Of a stretch of 62,705 nucleotides of DNA, positions 17,242-26,925 are shown one piece after another. The translations under genes and the position numbers were made by a program. The notes below the pieces were generated by a model, which saw only the letters and a program-made list of their open reading frames with translations, was not told the origin of the DNA and did no database searches. Position 1 is the stretch's first letter, and every line of letters starts with the position of its first letter. The stretch is from the NCBI GenBank assembly GCA_018266875.1, contig JAFDZR010000008.1:1-62705 (forward strand), in the 5' to 3' direction. The DNA is from Bacteroidota bacterium. Lineage in GTDB: Bacteria; Bacteroidota; Ignavibacteria; Tepidaquicellales; Tepidaquicellaceae.

Positions 17242-19992
17242 ATGAAAACTCTAAAATTATTACTGGCATTAAATGCCTTTTTTTTGTTCTCAACTTTTGC
17301 TTTCAGTCAGTCAGACTTTCAAAACAACGGTGAAAACGAAAATGAAACAAGCGAATCCATCATGCAGCGTCAGCAGTTTATTAATGTCAGGCGCGCAGGA
17401 GGTCCCGGGAAAAAGCTTCCTAAAAACGCACTCGAAAAAGCTTTTGCCCAGAAGGAAAAAATTGTGAAAAATGCTGATATTTCAAACAGTATAACAGCAT
17501 CAACAAGATGGACAAGCGTAAACCCGACAGGAATGTTTTATCAGGTTAACAACGCAAGTTACATTTCAGGAAGAACCAATTCGATTTCGTTTCATCCTAC
17601 AGACCCGAATATTTTTTATATTGCAGCTGCACAGGGCGGCGTCTGGAAAACAACTGACGGCGGTTCGCACTGGGTTGTTCTTACAGACAATCTGGGCTCA
17701 ATCGCAAGCGGAGATATTGCAGTGGACCCTGTAAATCCGAATATACTTTATTACGGAACGGGTGAACTTAATTATTCCGGTGACAGTCAGTACGGAGCCG
17801 GTATTTATAAATCCACAAATGCCGGACTGAGCTGGACTAATGTACTGCCTGCTTCAACTGTCGGTTCTTATATTTCAAAGATTATTGTTGATCCTTCAAA
17901 TCATAATAATGTATACTGCTCATCGGGAATTTTTAACGGCGCATTTTACCGTTCAACAAATGCCGGAGCAAGCTGGACACAAACGCAGGGTATGTATGAC
18001 GCTTCCTCACTGGTTATGGATCCTTCCAATTCTCAGATACTGTATCTGGCCTCCGGTTATTACGAAGCTTATTACAACGGAAGTAAAGTCTATAAATCCA
18101 CCAACGGCGGAACAAACTGGACATTGCTGGCCGGCGGTTTTCCGACAACAGGAGGAAGAGTACAGCTTGCAATTTCCCCAAATAACGGAAATTATGTTTA
18201 TGCCAGTGTAGCTGACGTAAACACAGGCGGTTTACTTGGACTTTACAGGACCACCAACGGCGGAACAAGCTGGACGCTCATGAATAATTCAACTAATTAC
18301 CTTAGTTCACAGGGATGGTATGACAATGCAGTTGTATGTGTTCCGGGTGATGTAAACAAGGTCATTACAGGCGGTCTGGATATTTATTATTCTTCAAACG
18401 GCGGAACAACTTTAACACAGAAAACACTTTGGTATACTTCGTCACAGTCAAATTTCTCACATGCAGATATTCATTATCTTGCTTATAAAGGTACAACTCT
18501 TTACTGCTGCTCGGACGGAGGGATTTATAAATCCGTTGATAATGCTACGACATGGACAGATCTGAATCTGAACGTTTCCACATTACAGTTCCAGAGCGCA
18601 GATTATGATCCATCTAATACGCAGAAAATTTACGGCGGAACTCAGGACAATAATAAGCAGACAACTACCAACAATGGAACAGTATGGATTCAAAGAACTA
18701 CCGGAGACGGAGGATATACAGTTGTTGATCCCGTAAATACGAATTATGTTTACGGTCAGTATGTTGGGGGTTCCGTGCAGAGGTCAAACAACAGCGGAGT
18801 AAGTTTTACAGAATTCAGTCCAAATACTTCAACAGGCGGATTATTTTACAATCCTTATGAATTGGCTCCGGGAGATCATAATACAATAGTTTATGCAGCT
18901 TCAAATGTACTTAAGACGACTAATGCTCAGACAGCAACATCTTCCTCCGGATGGACTCAGATTGCATCTACTTCCACGATCGGTGCTTCTTCCGGAGTAT
19001 CTGCAATCGGTATCGCTTGGAATGACATAAATAAAATTTACATCGGAACGGATAACGGAAGAATACTGGTAACTACCAATAACGGATCAAGCTGGTCGGC
19101 TTCTACTGGTTTTGATTATGTAAGTGATCTATGGGTTGATTCGGCTAACAATGCTGTCTGCTATGCTTCATTTGGAGGTACTTCAAATAATGTCAGAAAG
19201 ACAACCAACAGCGGAACAAGCTGGAATGTAATTTCATCCAACCTTCCCGCAATTGGTATAAATTCCATTGTAGTTAAAATGTCTTCTCCGAGAACAATCT
19301 TTGCCGGAACTGACCTTGGGGTTTTCAGCTCAACAAACGAAGGAGTCAGCTGGGTTTCTTTCAATACAGGATTTCCAAATGTGGAAGTTTATGATCTGAA
19401 ATACAAGGAAGGTCCGAAAGTTCTGCTGGCTGCCACACACGGCAGAGGTTGTTTCATTTATGATTTCAAAAATCTGGTTTCAAGTTTAACTCTGACAATG
19501 AAACATCAGGCATATATAAATACGGATACCATTTCAGTGGAATTAAGATCTTCTACTTCTCCATACAGTCTTGTTGAATCAGTAAAAGGATTAGGCGGAC
19601 AGAGTATTGCAAGAGTGATAAATTTTGCAACTCCCATAAACGGGATCCCTTATTATATTGTAGTCAAACACAGGAATTCGATTGAAACATGGAGCGGCGG
19701 AACGCAGATGTTTACTTCAAACGCGTTAAGTTATAATTTTACGACTGCAAGTTCACAGGCATACGGAAATAATATGATAAATGTCGGCGGCAAGTGGTCA
19801 TTCTACGCAGCTGACGTGAATCAGGACGGGACTGTTGATCTTACTGACGGAACTCTGATAGACAATGCCGCTTTCAATTTTGCATCAGGATATATTCCGA
19901 CTGATGTAAACGGTGACGGGACGGTAGATCTTTCTGATGCAGTATACGCGGATAATAATGCGAATAATTTTGTGGGAAAGATAACACCATAA
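17242..19992 (+). CDS. Secreted BNR/sortilin-like propeller protein with EF-hand C-terminal module
   Basis: A 916-residue exported protein. The start at 17242 is preferred over the in-frame TTG at 17197 because it begins the signal peptide MKTLKLLLALNAFFLFSTFAFSQ. Residues ~90-740 contain at least ten BNR/VPS10-type turns (TTDGGSHW, STNAGLSW, STNAGASW, STNGGTNW, TTNGGTSW, TTNSGTSW), typical of a large (10-14 blade) sialidase/sortilin-like propeller, with no obvious sialidase active-site set. From ~750 the shared module follows: KHRNSIETWS, EF-hand loops from ~858 (DVNQDGTVDLTD, DVNGDGTVDLSD), and the end NFVGKITP. Likely role is extracellular binding of glycans or proteins. It is followed by a very strong terminator shared with the convergent helical-protein gene. 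Confidence 0.88.
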   Translation: MKTLKLLLALNAFFLFSTFAFSQSDFQNNGENENETSESIMQRQQFINVRRAGGPGKKLPKNALEKAFAQKEKIVKNADISNSITASTRWTSVNPTGMFYQVNNASYISGRTNSISFHPTDPNIFYIAAAQGGVWKTTDGGSHWVVLTDNLGSIASGDIAVDPVNPNILYYGTGELNYSGDSQYGAGIYKSTNAGLSWTNVLPASTVGSYISKIIVDPSNHNNVYCSSGIFNGAFYRSTNAGASWTQTQGMYDASSLVMDPSNSQILYLASGYYEAYYNGSKVYKSTNGGTNWTLLAGGFPTTGGRVQLAISPNNGNYVYASVADVNTGGLLGLYRTTNGGTSWTLMNNSTNYLSSQGWYDNAVVCVPGDVNKVITGGLDIYYSSNGGTTLTQKTLWYTSSQSNFSHADIHYLAYKGTTLYCCSDGGIYKSVDNATTWTDLNLNVSTLQFQSADYDPSNTQKIYGGTQDNNKQTTTNNGTVWIQRTTGDGGYTVVDPVNTNYVYGQYVGGSVQRSNNSGVSFTEFSPNTSTGGLFYNPYELAPGDHNTIVYAASNVLKTTNAQTATSSSGWTQIASTSTIGASSGVSAIGIAWNDINKIYIGTDNGRILVTTNNGSSWSASTGFDYVSDLWVDSANNAVCYASFGGTSNNVRKTTNSGTSWNVISSNLPAIGINSIVVKMSSPRTIFAGTDLGVFSSTNEGVSWVSFNTGFPNVEVYDLKYKEGPKVLLAATHGRGCFIYDFKNLVSSLTLTMKHQAYINTDTISVELRSSTSPYSLVESVKGLGGQSIARVINFATPINGIPYYIVVKHRNSIETWSGGTQMFTSNALSYNFTTASSQAYGNNMINVGGKWSFYAADVNQDGTVDLTDGTLIDNAAFNFASGYIPTDVNGDGTVDLSDAVYADNNANNFVGKITP

Positions 19993-20054
19993 AAACAATT
20001 GCAAATTGCAAATGTCAAATAAATTGGAACAGTAATTAGTTACGAGTTAATAGT

Positions 20055-20105
20055 TACGGGCTGCAGATTGAGTAAATATAATTATCTGCAGCCCGTATTT
20101 TTTTA
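20055..20105. terminator. Strong terminator between convergent genes
   Basis: TACGGGCTGCAGAT (20055-20068) pairs perfectly (14 bp) with ATCTGCAGCCCGTA (20084-20097), followed by a T-rich run. It lies between the BNR gene (ends 19992) and the minus-strand gene ending at 20146. Confidence 0.9.
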
Positions 20106-20145
20106 TAAGCAACCGGTTAAATGAATTTTTTTTAATCTTAAATTC

Positions 20146-21573
20146 CTAATTCTCCTGAATTTTTTCGGCAAGCCAGAGTTTCATTCCGAAATGATTGCTG
20201 TTCAGATTATTAATCTCGAACAAGATCCTTGAAATTTTCTCTTTGTCATTTTTATCTGCAGAAGTCCTGAGTTTAGCAAGATCGCCTATTATTCTGAGAA
20301 AATTGAAAAGAGTATTCTTTAAAACTTCAGTTATCATTTTTTCACGTGAAATATAATGTCTGTATGAATCTATCATTAAAAACACCTGATCATAAAACTG
20401 TTTATCGAACACAAGCTGTATAAGCAGTAATTTAACCTGAACCTTCATTAAATAATTTGAGAAACCTGTTTTTGAAAAAAGGTCCAGCGCTTCATCAAGA
20501 TTTCCTTTTTTATATGCTATATATCCGTAACAGAAATTCAGAGTGTTTTCTTTTTCTTCGGTAAGGTTATGCCTGAAATCCTCGATGTATTTCATAGCAA
20601 AATCAAATTCATTTACCCTTACAGCTTTTTTAATGTCATTTAAAAAATCGGGATAAAGAATTTTTCCAAGTTCCGGAAAATTGTTCATGTTGCATTCCCT
20701 GCTCAGCAGGTACTGGTCATAGAGAAGATCGGTCCTGCCGTCAATATTATAAGCCGTAGCGCAGTAACTGTCGAGATGAAGAAAGAGCATATAACGGTCT
20801 GCTGCATTCAGGTCATTATTGTATTCTTCCCTTAAATGTTTAAGCTTTAAATAATTTTCCTCGGATTTTTCCAGGCAGAGTTTAATGATCTGATGATAAA
20901 CTTTAATAGTGGGATTGGTTTCTCCGGGATTATTTTCTATATAAGTCATAACCTGTTCAAACATCCGCATGTCATAATTAAAATTATTCTGATTTATTTC
21001 ATGCAGCATTATGTTATATGTCTTTAAAAGCATTATGACAGAATAATTTACAAAGAGATTCAGTTTTTCCTGCTGAAAGTGATGGTTCTCATTAGGTTTT
21101 CTCGGGGAATAAAAATTGGTCAATTCTTTAGCAAGCGTAAATTTATGGATCAAATAATTTTCATCTTTGACTTTTGACTTTTCAAGACGGGAAGCTGCAG
21201 ACTTAAACGACTGTTCAAATATTTTATCAAGATTCCGTTTTTCCAGATCAGGAAGTAATAAAGAATCCCTGATATCATAGCGCGTTTTAAGACTCTGAAA
21301 TACCAGGAAATCCTTTCCCAGAGATAGAAGATCGGAAACAAGATTTTTCATTTTGTAATAATCATAACCTGCGTCACTAAAAATATTTCTGAATAAATTC
21401 TCTTCAGTCAGATCCGGATCATCAAAATCCGGAAAATACATCTCAAGCTGAGCGAATAAACTGATGATATATTTATTTTTATTGTAGACAGGAGACGAAA
21501 CAAAGTCTTTTAAGATTTTGAATTCTGCCTGACTAAGAGAACTGAGAAACTGTATCAAGCGGGTTTTCTGCAT
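20146..21573 (-). CDS. Unknown helical-repeat protein, 'SPxxNK' family, member A
   Basis: A 475-residue protein without signal peptide or membrane segment, predicted largely helical and rich in Leu, Lys, Asn, Phe and Tyr. It shares the family N-terminus (FVSSPVYNKNKYIISLFAQL, then YDYYKMKNLVSDLLSLGKDFL, residues ~23-90) and the C-terminal signature (SYRHYIS, KLR..., KLWLAEKIQEN). The middle (~100-400) looks like TPR-like or other antiparallel helix pairs (CYGYIAYKKGNLDEALDLFSKTG is TPR-like). It is a cytoplasmic protein of unknown function. It is convergent with the BNR gene and divergent from the 1195-residue secreted protein gene 248 bases away. I recall similar unnamed proteins in Bacteroidota, and none characterised. 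Confidence 0.8.
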   Translation of the reverse strand: MQKTRLIQFLSSLSQAEFKILKDFVSSPVYNKNKYIISLFAQLEMYFPDFDDPDLTEENLFRNIFSDAGYDYYKMKNLVSDLLSLGKDFLVFQSLKTRYDIRDSLLLPDLEKRNLDKIFEQSFKSAASRLEKSKVKDENYLIHKFTLAKELTNFYSPRKPNENHHFQQEKLNLFVNYSVIMLLKTYNIMLHEINQNNFNYDMRMFEQVMTYIENNPGETNPTIKVYHQIIKLCLEKSEENYLKLKHLREEYNNDLNAADRYMLFLHLDSYCATAYNIDGRTDLLYDQYLLSRECNMNNFPELGKILYPDFLNDIKKAVRVNEFDFAMKYIEDFRHNLTEEKENTLNFCYGYIAYKKGNLDEALDLFSKTGFSNYLMKVQVKLLLIQLVFDKQFYDQVFLMIDSYRHYISREKMITEVLKNTLFNFLRIIGDLAKLRTSADKNDKEKISRILFEINNLNSNHFGMKLWLAEKIQEN

Positions 21574-21696
21574 TCAGTTTGAATATGTCATTTCTAAAGA
21601 ATTGGATTAAAATACATTAAAAAACCTCAATATTAAAGTATTTTTTAACTAAATCTAATTATTAATACCGGACATGAATTCTAAAGGACAGTTTTT

Positions 21697-21705
21697 TTTT
21701 CTTTG
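21697..21705 (+). promoter_or_regulatory. Possible Bacteroidota-type -7 box
   Basis: TTTTCTTTG at 21697-21705 resembles the Bacteroidota -7 element TAnnTTTG. It lies 117 bases before the 1195-residue protein gene, in the divergent region with helical member A. Similar (T)CTTTG(T) strings precede other secreted-protein genes at 17178-17186 and 39785-39792. The -33 TTG is not convincing, so this is weak. Confidence 0.3.
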
Positions 21706-21821
21706 TAGGAATGAGATCAAAATGCTATATTTTAAAAAGTTTTGCCTTTATGGAAATTTTATTATTAAAAATTCCGGCGAAGAGATTTTTAAATTAAAAT
21801 TTATTTTCTGAAAGGAAAAAA

Positions 21822-24800
21822 ATGAAAAAAATTATTCAATGTCTGATCCTGATTTTAGCTTTAAATATTTTTAGTTCGGCTGACCTGTTTTCAGCGAATG
21901 ATTACTTCAGGAGCATTGCGTCAGGAAACTGGAATTCAACTTCGACTTGGGAAATGTCGGTAAATAATGTTACCTGGATTCCTGCAACATCCACACCTGA
22001 CGCGGCAAGCAACTTAATTACCGTAAGATATCCTAATCTGGTTACCATAACTGCAGATGTCAGCGCTGACCAGCTTACTATTGACAGCGGAAGTATTTCA
22101 ATAAATAACGGTATAGTATTTACAGTTCTTGACGGCAGCGGAACGGATTTTACTGTATTGAAAGGCGGAACGGTCAGCGGTCCCGGAACGTTCAGGACTC
22201 AGGGAGCGGGCACTTCAATGAATATAAGAAGTGGTTCTTTTTTTAATGCTGCCTTAAATGTTAATTCTGGTACAACTACAGTCACTGAACTGAGTTCACC
22301 ATTTACAGGCAGAGTTTATGGCAGTGTTACTGTAGATATTGGTGCGGAACTTAAAACAGGAACATCATCAGTATATACTCTGGAAGCTTATGGAAATGTT
22401 ATAAATAACGGAACTATTTCCGGTACCGGAGCTACCTTTGCATTACGGGCACCAAGTCTTGCCAATAACGGAAATATTTCATCCGGTAAGTTTGAAATGG
22501 ATTCGACCTCCGCAATTTCAGGAAACGGAACTTTTACTTCAGCTTCAATTCTTGTGAATAGTACAGGTAATATTTCAATTTTAAATAATATTACTTTTTC
22601 ACCCGTTACCGGTTTTAGTATTTTAACAGGAGGAATTTTTAATCCTAATTCAAATACTTTTACATTTAACTCCGGTATCATGGTTATTTTTCCTGGAGCT
22701 ACGATCTCAAATTCCGGTCTGGTCCAGACGCAGAATACAGTATCACTCAATCTCAGAAACGGTTCAAATTTCAATGCTCCTTTAAAAATCAATACGGGTA
22801 CAACAACGGCAAATGATCAGAGCAGCCCGTATACCGGAAGAATTTATAATAATGTTACCGTAGATAATGGTGCGATTTTGTTTACCGGAAGTTCATCCGC
22901 TTTTTCTCTTGAAGTATACGGCAATGTGATCAATAATGGAACAATATCCGGAACGGGTGCAAATTTCGTTTTTCGGGGACCCAGTCTTGTGAATAATAAT
23001 TCAATTACGGCTTCAAACTTGAAAATGGATTCAACATCTACAATTTCCGGAGCAGGTTCTTTTACAAGTAATACGGTAACCATAACAGGTTCATCCAATA
23101 TTTCGCTTTCAAGTAATGTTACTTTCACACCGGGGGCTTCTTTTTCAGTAAACAGCGGCGGAACTCTGAACCCAAATTCATATACATTTACATTAAATTC
23201 CGGAACATTTGTTCTTTTCAGCGGGGCAACAGTTACAGCTTCAGGATTATTCAGAACACAGGGTACGGTCTCGCTTAATTTGCGAAATAATTCCGGATTC
23301 AATGCTGATCTAAAAGTTAATACAGGTATAACTACCGCAAATGAACTCTCTTCACCATTCAGAGGGAGATTATTCGGTAGTGTAACAGTGGATGCCGGAG
23401 CAGATTTATTTACCGGACCTTCATCTCCTTATTCTCTGGAAGTATATGGTAATTTAATCAATAACGGGACTATATCGGGTAACGGCGCAACTTTTATTAT
23501 GCGGGGACCTAGTTTTACAAATAACAGTTCTGTTACTTCTGATAATCTGAGGTTTAATTCAACATCAAATCTCAGCGGCGCCGGTACTTTTACCAGTACA
23601 AATATTTTTATAGATACTTTTGCAGTTGTTACTTTATTAAGTAATATTACAGTAGCTCCCGTTACTTCCTTTCAGATGAATAATGGTTCCATTTTAAATC
23701 CAAACTCCTTTTTCTTTACCGTTACAAGCGGAAGATTTGATCTGAATTCAGGTGCTACTATATCTAATTCAGGAACATTCAGAACTCAAAATACTGTTTC
23801 GCTTAACATCAAAAACGGTTCGTTCTTTAATGCTCCATTAAGAGTAGCTTCAGGAACGACTACTGCTAATGATCTTTCAACACCATTTATAGGCAGGTTA
23901 TACGGTACTGTGACAATCAACAGTGGAGCCAGTCTGTACGTTGGGACATCATCAGCTTATTCACTCGAAGTTTATAACACTTTAACAAATAACGGTGATA
24001 TTACCGGCGCATTCGGAACTGAACTTATTTTCGCAGGTACAGCTCAAAGTTTTACCGGCACAGGATCATGTCAGGTAAAAGCGGTAATTTTAAACGGAAC
24101 TACACTCACTATGGGCAGCAATCATAATATGTATAGCGTTGACATCAATACCGGAGGCACCTTTAATATATCAAATTATAAAGTTGCTTTCTCAGCCTCG
24201 GATCCGATAATACAGAACGGTACGTTTATTGTCAGCAACAGTACAGTGGAATATAATGGAACATCAATTCAAAATATTTCCACTGCGAATATCACTTATC
24301 ACAGATTAAAAATAAACAATGCTGCATATACAAATCTGCAGGCAAATCTTACCGTAAACGACACGCTTTCTATAGTACTCGGTGATATGAACATTGCAAA
24401 TAAAATTTTAACACTCGGACCAAATGCTTATTTAACTGAGACACCGGGAAATACTGTTGTTGCAACGACAGGTTATGTGAAGACGACCAGAATTCTAAAT
24501 GCTCCGTCTGCATTGAATGTCGCAGGTATGGGAGCTGTTATTACAACAGCAGTAAATCTTGGCAGCACGGAAATCAGAAGAGGTAATGCAGTTCAGAACG
24601 GACTGAACGGAGGAACAAGCATAGCAAGGTATTTTGATATCATGCCGGCTGTAAATGACGGACTTGATGCAAGCATGACTTTCAAGTATGATGATTCAGA
24701 ACTTAACGGAAAGCCCGAATCTTCTCTGAAATTGTTTTATTCTACTAATACCGGAAGTACCTGGATACTTGCAGGAGGAAATCCGAATGCAGCCGCCAAC

Positions 24801-25409
24801 AGTATTTCAGTCAGCAAGATAAATTCATTTTCAAGATGGTCTGCAGATACAAGTTCGGTCTCTATGGTCCTGAATTATGCAATGGAAGGATTTTACAATT
24901 CTATCAGCAAGAGACTTAATATGAGAGACACGGTAAGAGCATATTTAAGAAGCACGATATCGCCTTACGGAGTTGCGGATTCTTCAAAAACAGTTGTAGA
25001 CTCTGTCACATTTTCCGCTGCATATAATTTTACAAATGCCGTAAACGGAACATATTACATTCAGACAAGACACAGAAATTCAATAGAGACATGGAGCAGA
25101 TCCGGGGGAGAAGTTTACAATGTAGGAAATACTCTGAGTTATAATTTCACTTCATCGGCATCAAAGGCATTCGGAAACAATCAGATACAGGTGGATGCAT
25201 CTCCGGTAAGATACGCAGTTTACGCAGGCGATGTAAATCAGGACGGAACTGTGGATCTTACGGACGGGAGTCTGATTGACAATGACTTCTTCAACTTTGT
25301 GAGCGGATACGTCCCGACAGATGTAAACGGAGACGGAATAGTTGATCTTGCCGATGCAGTGTTTACGGATAATAACGGATTTAATTTTGTCGGGAAGATA
25401 ACACCTTAA
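21822..25409 (+). CDS. Secreted protein with four 176-residue beta repeats and EF-hand C-terminal module
   Basis: A 1195-residue exported protein with signal peptide MKKIIQCLILILALNIFSSADLFSA. After an N-terminal domain (SGNWNSTSTWEMS, common at the head of Bacteroidota surface beta-helix proteins) come nearly identical-length repeats. They start at DNA positions ~22191, 22722, 23250 and 23778 (177, 176 and 176 residues; the last is partial). Each unit has F-R-T-Q-x-T-V-S-L-N-L, GTTTAN.LSSPF.GR, SLEVYGN.INNGTISG and LNPNS.TF, which suggests a beta-helical stalk. The shared C-terminal module follows from ~1015: RHRNSIETWS, EF-hand loops from ~1137, and the end NFVGKITP. The repeats suggest an adhesin or spacer. 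The 3' 93 coding bases are duplicated at the end of the 1501-residue protein gene. Confidence 0.87.
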   Translation: MKKIIQCLILILALNIFSSADLFSANDYFRSIASGNWNSTSTWEMSVNNVTWIPATSTPDAASNLITVRYPNLVTITADVSADQLTIDSGSISINNGIVFTVLDGSGTDFTVLKGGTVSGPGTFRTQGAGTSMNIRSGSFFNAALNVNSGTTTVTELSSPFTGRVYGSVTVDIGAELKTGTSSVYTLEAYGNVINNGTISGTGATFALRAPSLANNGNISSGKFEMDSTSAISGNGTFTSASILVNSTGNISILNNITFSPVTGFSILTGGIFNPNSNTFTFNSGIMVIFPGATISNSGLVQTQNTVSLNLRNGSNFNAPLKINTGTTTANDQSSPYTGRIYNNVTVDNGAILFTGSSSAFSLEVYGNVINNGTISGTGANFVFRGPSLVNNNSITASNLKMDSTSTISGAGSFTSNTVTITGSSNISLSSNVTFTPGASFSVNSGGTLNPNSYTFTLNSGTFVLFSGATVTASGLFRTQGTVSLNLRNNSGFNADLKVNTGITTANELSSPFRGRLFGSVTVDAGADLFTGPSSPYSLEVYGNLINNGTISGNGATFIMRGPSFTNNSSVTSDNLRFNSTSNLSGAGTFTSTNIFIDTFAVVTLLSNITVAPVTSFQMNNGSILNPNSFFFTVTSGRFDLNSGATISNSGTFRTQNTVSLNIKNGSFFNAPLRVASGTTTANDLSTPFIGRLYGTVTINSGASLYVGTSSAYSLEVYNTLTNNGDITGAFGTELIFAGTAQSFTGTGSCQVKAVILNGTTLTMGSNHNMYSVDINTGGTFNISNYKVAFSASDPIIQNGTFIVSNSTVEYNGTSIQNISTANITYHRLKINNAAYTNLQANLTVNDTLSIVLGDMNIANKILTLGPNAYLTETPGNTVVATTGYVKTTRILNAPSALNVAGMGAVITTAVNLGSTEIRRGNAVQNGLNGGTSIARYFDIMPAVNDGLDASMTFKYDDSELNGKPESSLKLFYSTNTGSTWILAGGNPNAAANSISVSKINSFSRWSADTSSVSMVLNYAMEGFYNSISKRLNMRDTVRAYLRSTISPYGVADSSKTVVDSVTFSAAYNFTNAVNGTYYIQTRHRNSIETWSRSGGEVYNVGNTLSYNFTSSASKAFGNNQIQVDASPVRYAVYAGDVNQDGTVDLTDGSLIDNDFFNFVSGYVPTDVNGDGIVDLADAVFTDNNGFNFVGKITP

Positions 25410-25525
25410 TATAAATTGCAAATTGCAAATGTCAAATAATTTGAAAGAGTAACTGTTAACTGTTAAACTGTAACTGATAACTGGTAACTGGTATCTTGCT
25501 CTTCACAGCAATTAACTGATCGTGA
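25317..25525 (+). repeat. 209-bp duplicated segment, copy 1 (module 3' end plus non-coding flank)
   Basis: By eye it is identical to 35051-35259 except for one base (about 208 of 209). It covers the last ~31 codons of the EF-hand module, the stop codon, and ~116 bases of non-coding flank ending ...CTGATCGTGA. The similarity stops abruptly at both ends. Confidence 0.9.
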
Positions 25526-26838
25526 CAGGAAAAGTTTATAACGGATCATTTGGATATTCTGTTTCTTCAGCAGGGGATGTTAACGGTGACGGACTTTCAG
25601 ATGTAATTTGCGGAGCGATAAGTGACAATACAGGAGGAAATCAGGCGGGAAGAGTATTCCTTTATTTGTCATCTTCTCCTGTCATTCAGCCCGGTATAGT
25701 TTCAGTTAAGGATGTTCCGGCTGATCAGGGAGGCTCTGTAGCTTTAAAATGGATGAGAAGCGGTTACGACATAAATGGTCAGAATATTATCACAGATTAT
25801 CTGGTTGAAAAAAGTGTTCCTCCGGGAATCTCAGGATTCTCGTGGCAGAGTGTTGCAACTATTCCCGCAACAAAAAATCTTTCCTATACATACATTGCAT
25901 CCACACAGTCAGACTCCATCGAAAACAACACCGGAACAAATTTTTTCAGAATTACAGCCCGGACATCAAACGTAAATCAATACTGGCGGTCAAACATAAA
26001 GTCCGGCTACAGTGTTGATAATCTCTCACCTGCTGCTCCATTGAACTTAATGGCATCAAGAAGCGGCGCATCTGTAGATCTTGACTGGGATCAGAATACC
26101 GAACCCGATCTTCATCATTATATTATTTACAGAAACGGAGCTGAAATTGCGACCTCACCCGGCTCCGGATATAATGATGCAACTGCACAGGCGGATTCTG
26201 CTTACGATTATCAGATTTCTGCCGCGGATATTCATGGCAATATTTCCCCGCTTTCAAATATTGCATCGGTCACAAATAATTCCGGAATAGGTAACATAGA
26301 TCTTTCGGTTATAATGGAAGGATTCTATAATGCTTCATTTAACACAATGAATATTTCAGATACTGTGAAAGTTTATCTTAGAAGTTCTGCTTCTCCATAT
26401 TCAATAATTGATTCATCGAAGTCTGTAATAAATTCCGGCACTCATACAGGATCTTTTGCAATTTACAATGCAACATCGGGAAATTATTATCTGAGCATAA
26501 GACACAGAAACACAATAGAAACCTGGAGTGCAGGCAGCATCAATTACTCAGCAGGCGGATCAGTTAATTACAGTTTCATAACCTCATCGTCACAGGCATT
26601 CGGAAGCAATATGAAACAGGTAGATGCTTCTCCCGTGAGATATAGAATCTACAGCGGAGATGAGAATCAGAACGGCATAGTTGATCTGACGGATGTTGTG
26701 AATGTATCCAATGCGGCGAGTTCATTCACAAACGGTTATGTAATAAGTGATATGAACGGGGATAATATTGTTGATCTGTCGGATCTGGTGCTTACTTCTA
26801 ATAATGCGAGTGCGTTTGTGGCGGCGATAGTTCCTTAA
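25522..26838 (+). CDS. 5'-truncated FG-GAP/fibronectin-like protein with degenerate EF-hand module
   Basis: A 438-codon frame opening with GTG inside the end of the duplicated segment. It has no signal peptide. It begins mid-repeat (FGYSVSSAGDVNGDGLSDVI), and only one FG-GAP repeat remains. It then continues with a two-domain fibronectin-like region (VKDVPADQGG, NFFRITARTSNVNQYWRS) that closely parallels the C-terminal part of the 1294-residue protein (VKDVPNDQGG, FFFRVTAKTNSPSQYWRS). The module has RHRNTIETWS but degenerate loops (DENQNGIVDLTD, DMNGDNIVDLSD) and an aberrant end FVAAIVP. It is most likely the surviving 3' part of a larger FG-GAP gene joined to foreign upstream DNA by recombination. 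The ORF is intact but may not be exported. Confidence 0.7.
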   Translation: MTGKVYNGSFGYSVSSAGDVNGDGLSDVICGAISDNTGGNQAGRVFLYLSSSPVIQPGIVSVKDVPADQGGSVALKWMRSGYDINGQNIITDYLVEKSVPPGISGFSWQSVATIPATKNLSYTYIASTQSDSIENNTGTNFFRITARTSNVNQYWRSNIKSGYSVDNLSPAAPLNLMASRSGASVDLDWDQNTEPDLHHYIIYRNGAEIATSPGSGYNDATAQADSAYDYQISAADIHGNISPLSNIASVTNNSGIGNIDLSVIMEGFYNASFNTMNISDTVKVYLRSSASPYSIIDSSKSVINSGTHTGSFAIYNATSGNYYLSIRHRNTIETWSAGSINYSAGGSVNYSFITSSSQAFGSNMKQVDASPVRYRIYSGDENQNGIVDLTDVVNVSNAASSFTNGYVISDMNGDNIVDLSDLVLTSNNASAFVAAIVP

Positions 26839-26879
26839 GACATTTAAAAGTTACGAGTTACGATCCGCTGAAAAACATC

Positions 26880-26907
26880 ATTGCCGTTGGCTTTAGCCAG
26901 CGGCAAT
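26880..26907. terminator. Hairpin between convergent genes
   Basis: ATTGCCGTTGGC pairs with GCCAGCGGCAAT (one G-T) around TTTA. It is similar to GC-rich palindromes scattered in Bacteroidota intergenic DNA and lies between the ends of the truncated FG-GAP gene and helical member B. Confidence 0.65.
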
Positions 26908-26925
26908 AAGGTTCAAAGAATTCGG

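Noticed and set aside
17242-19992. Sialidase call from the BNR repeats
   Set aside because: Asp-box-like turns are abundant, but the arginine triad and catalytic Tyr/Glu arrangement of sialidases is not recognisable.
22388-23302. Two minus-strand frames of 134 and 152 codons with similar sequence
   Set aside because: Antisense shadows of the 176-residue repeats of the secreted protein.
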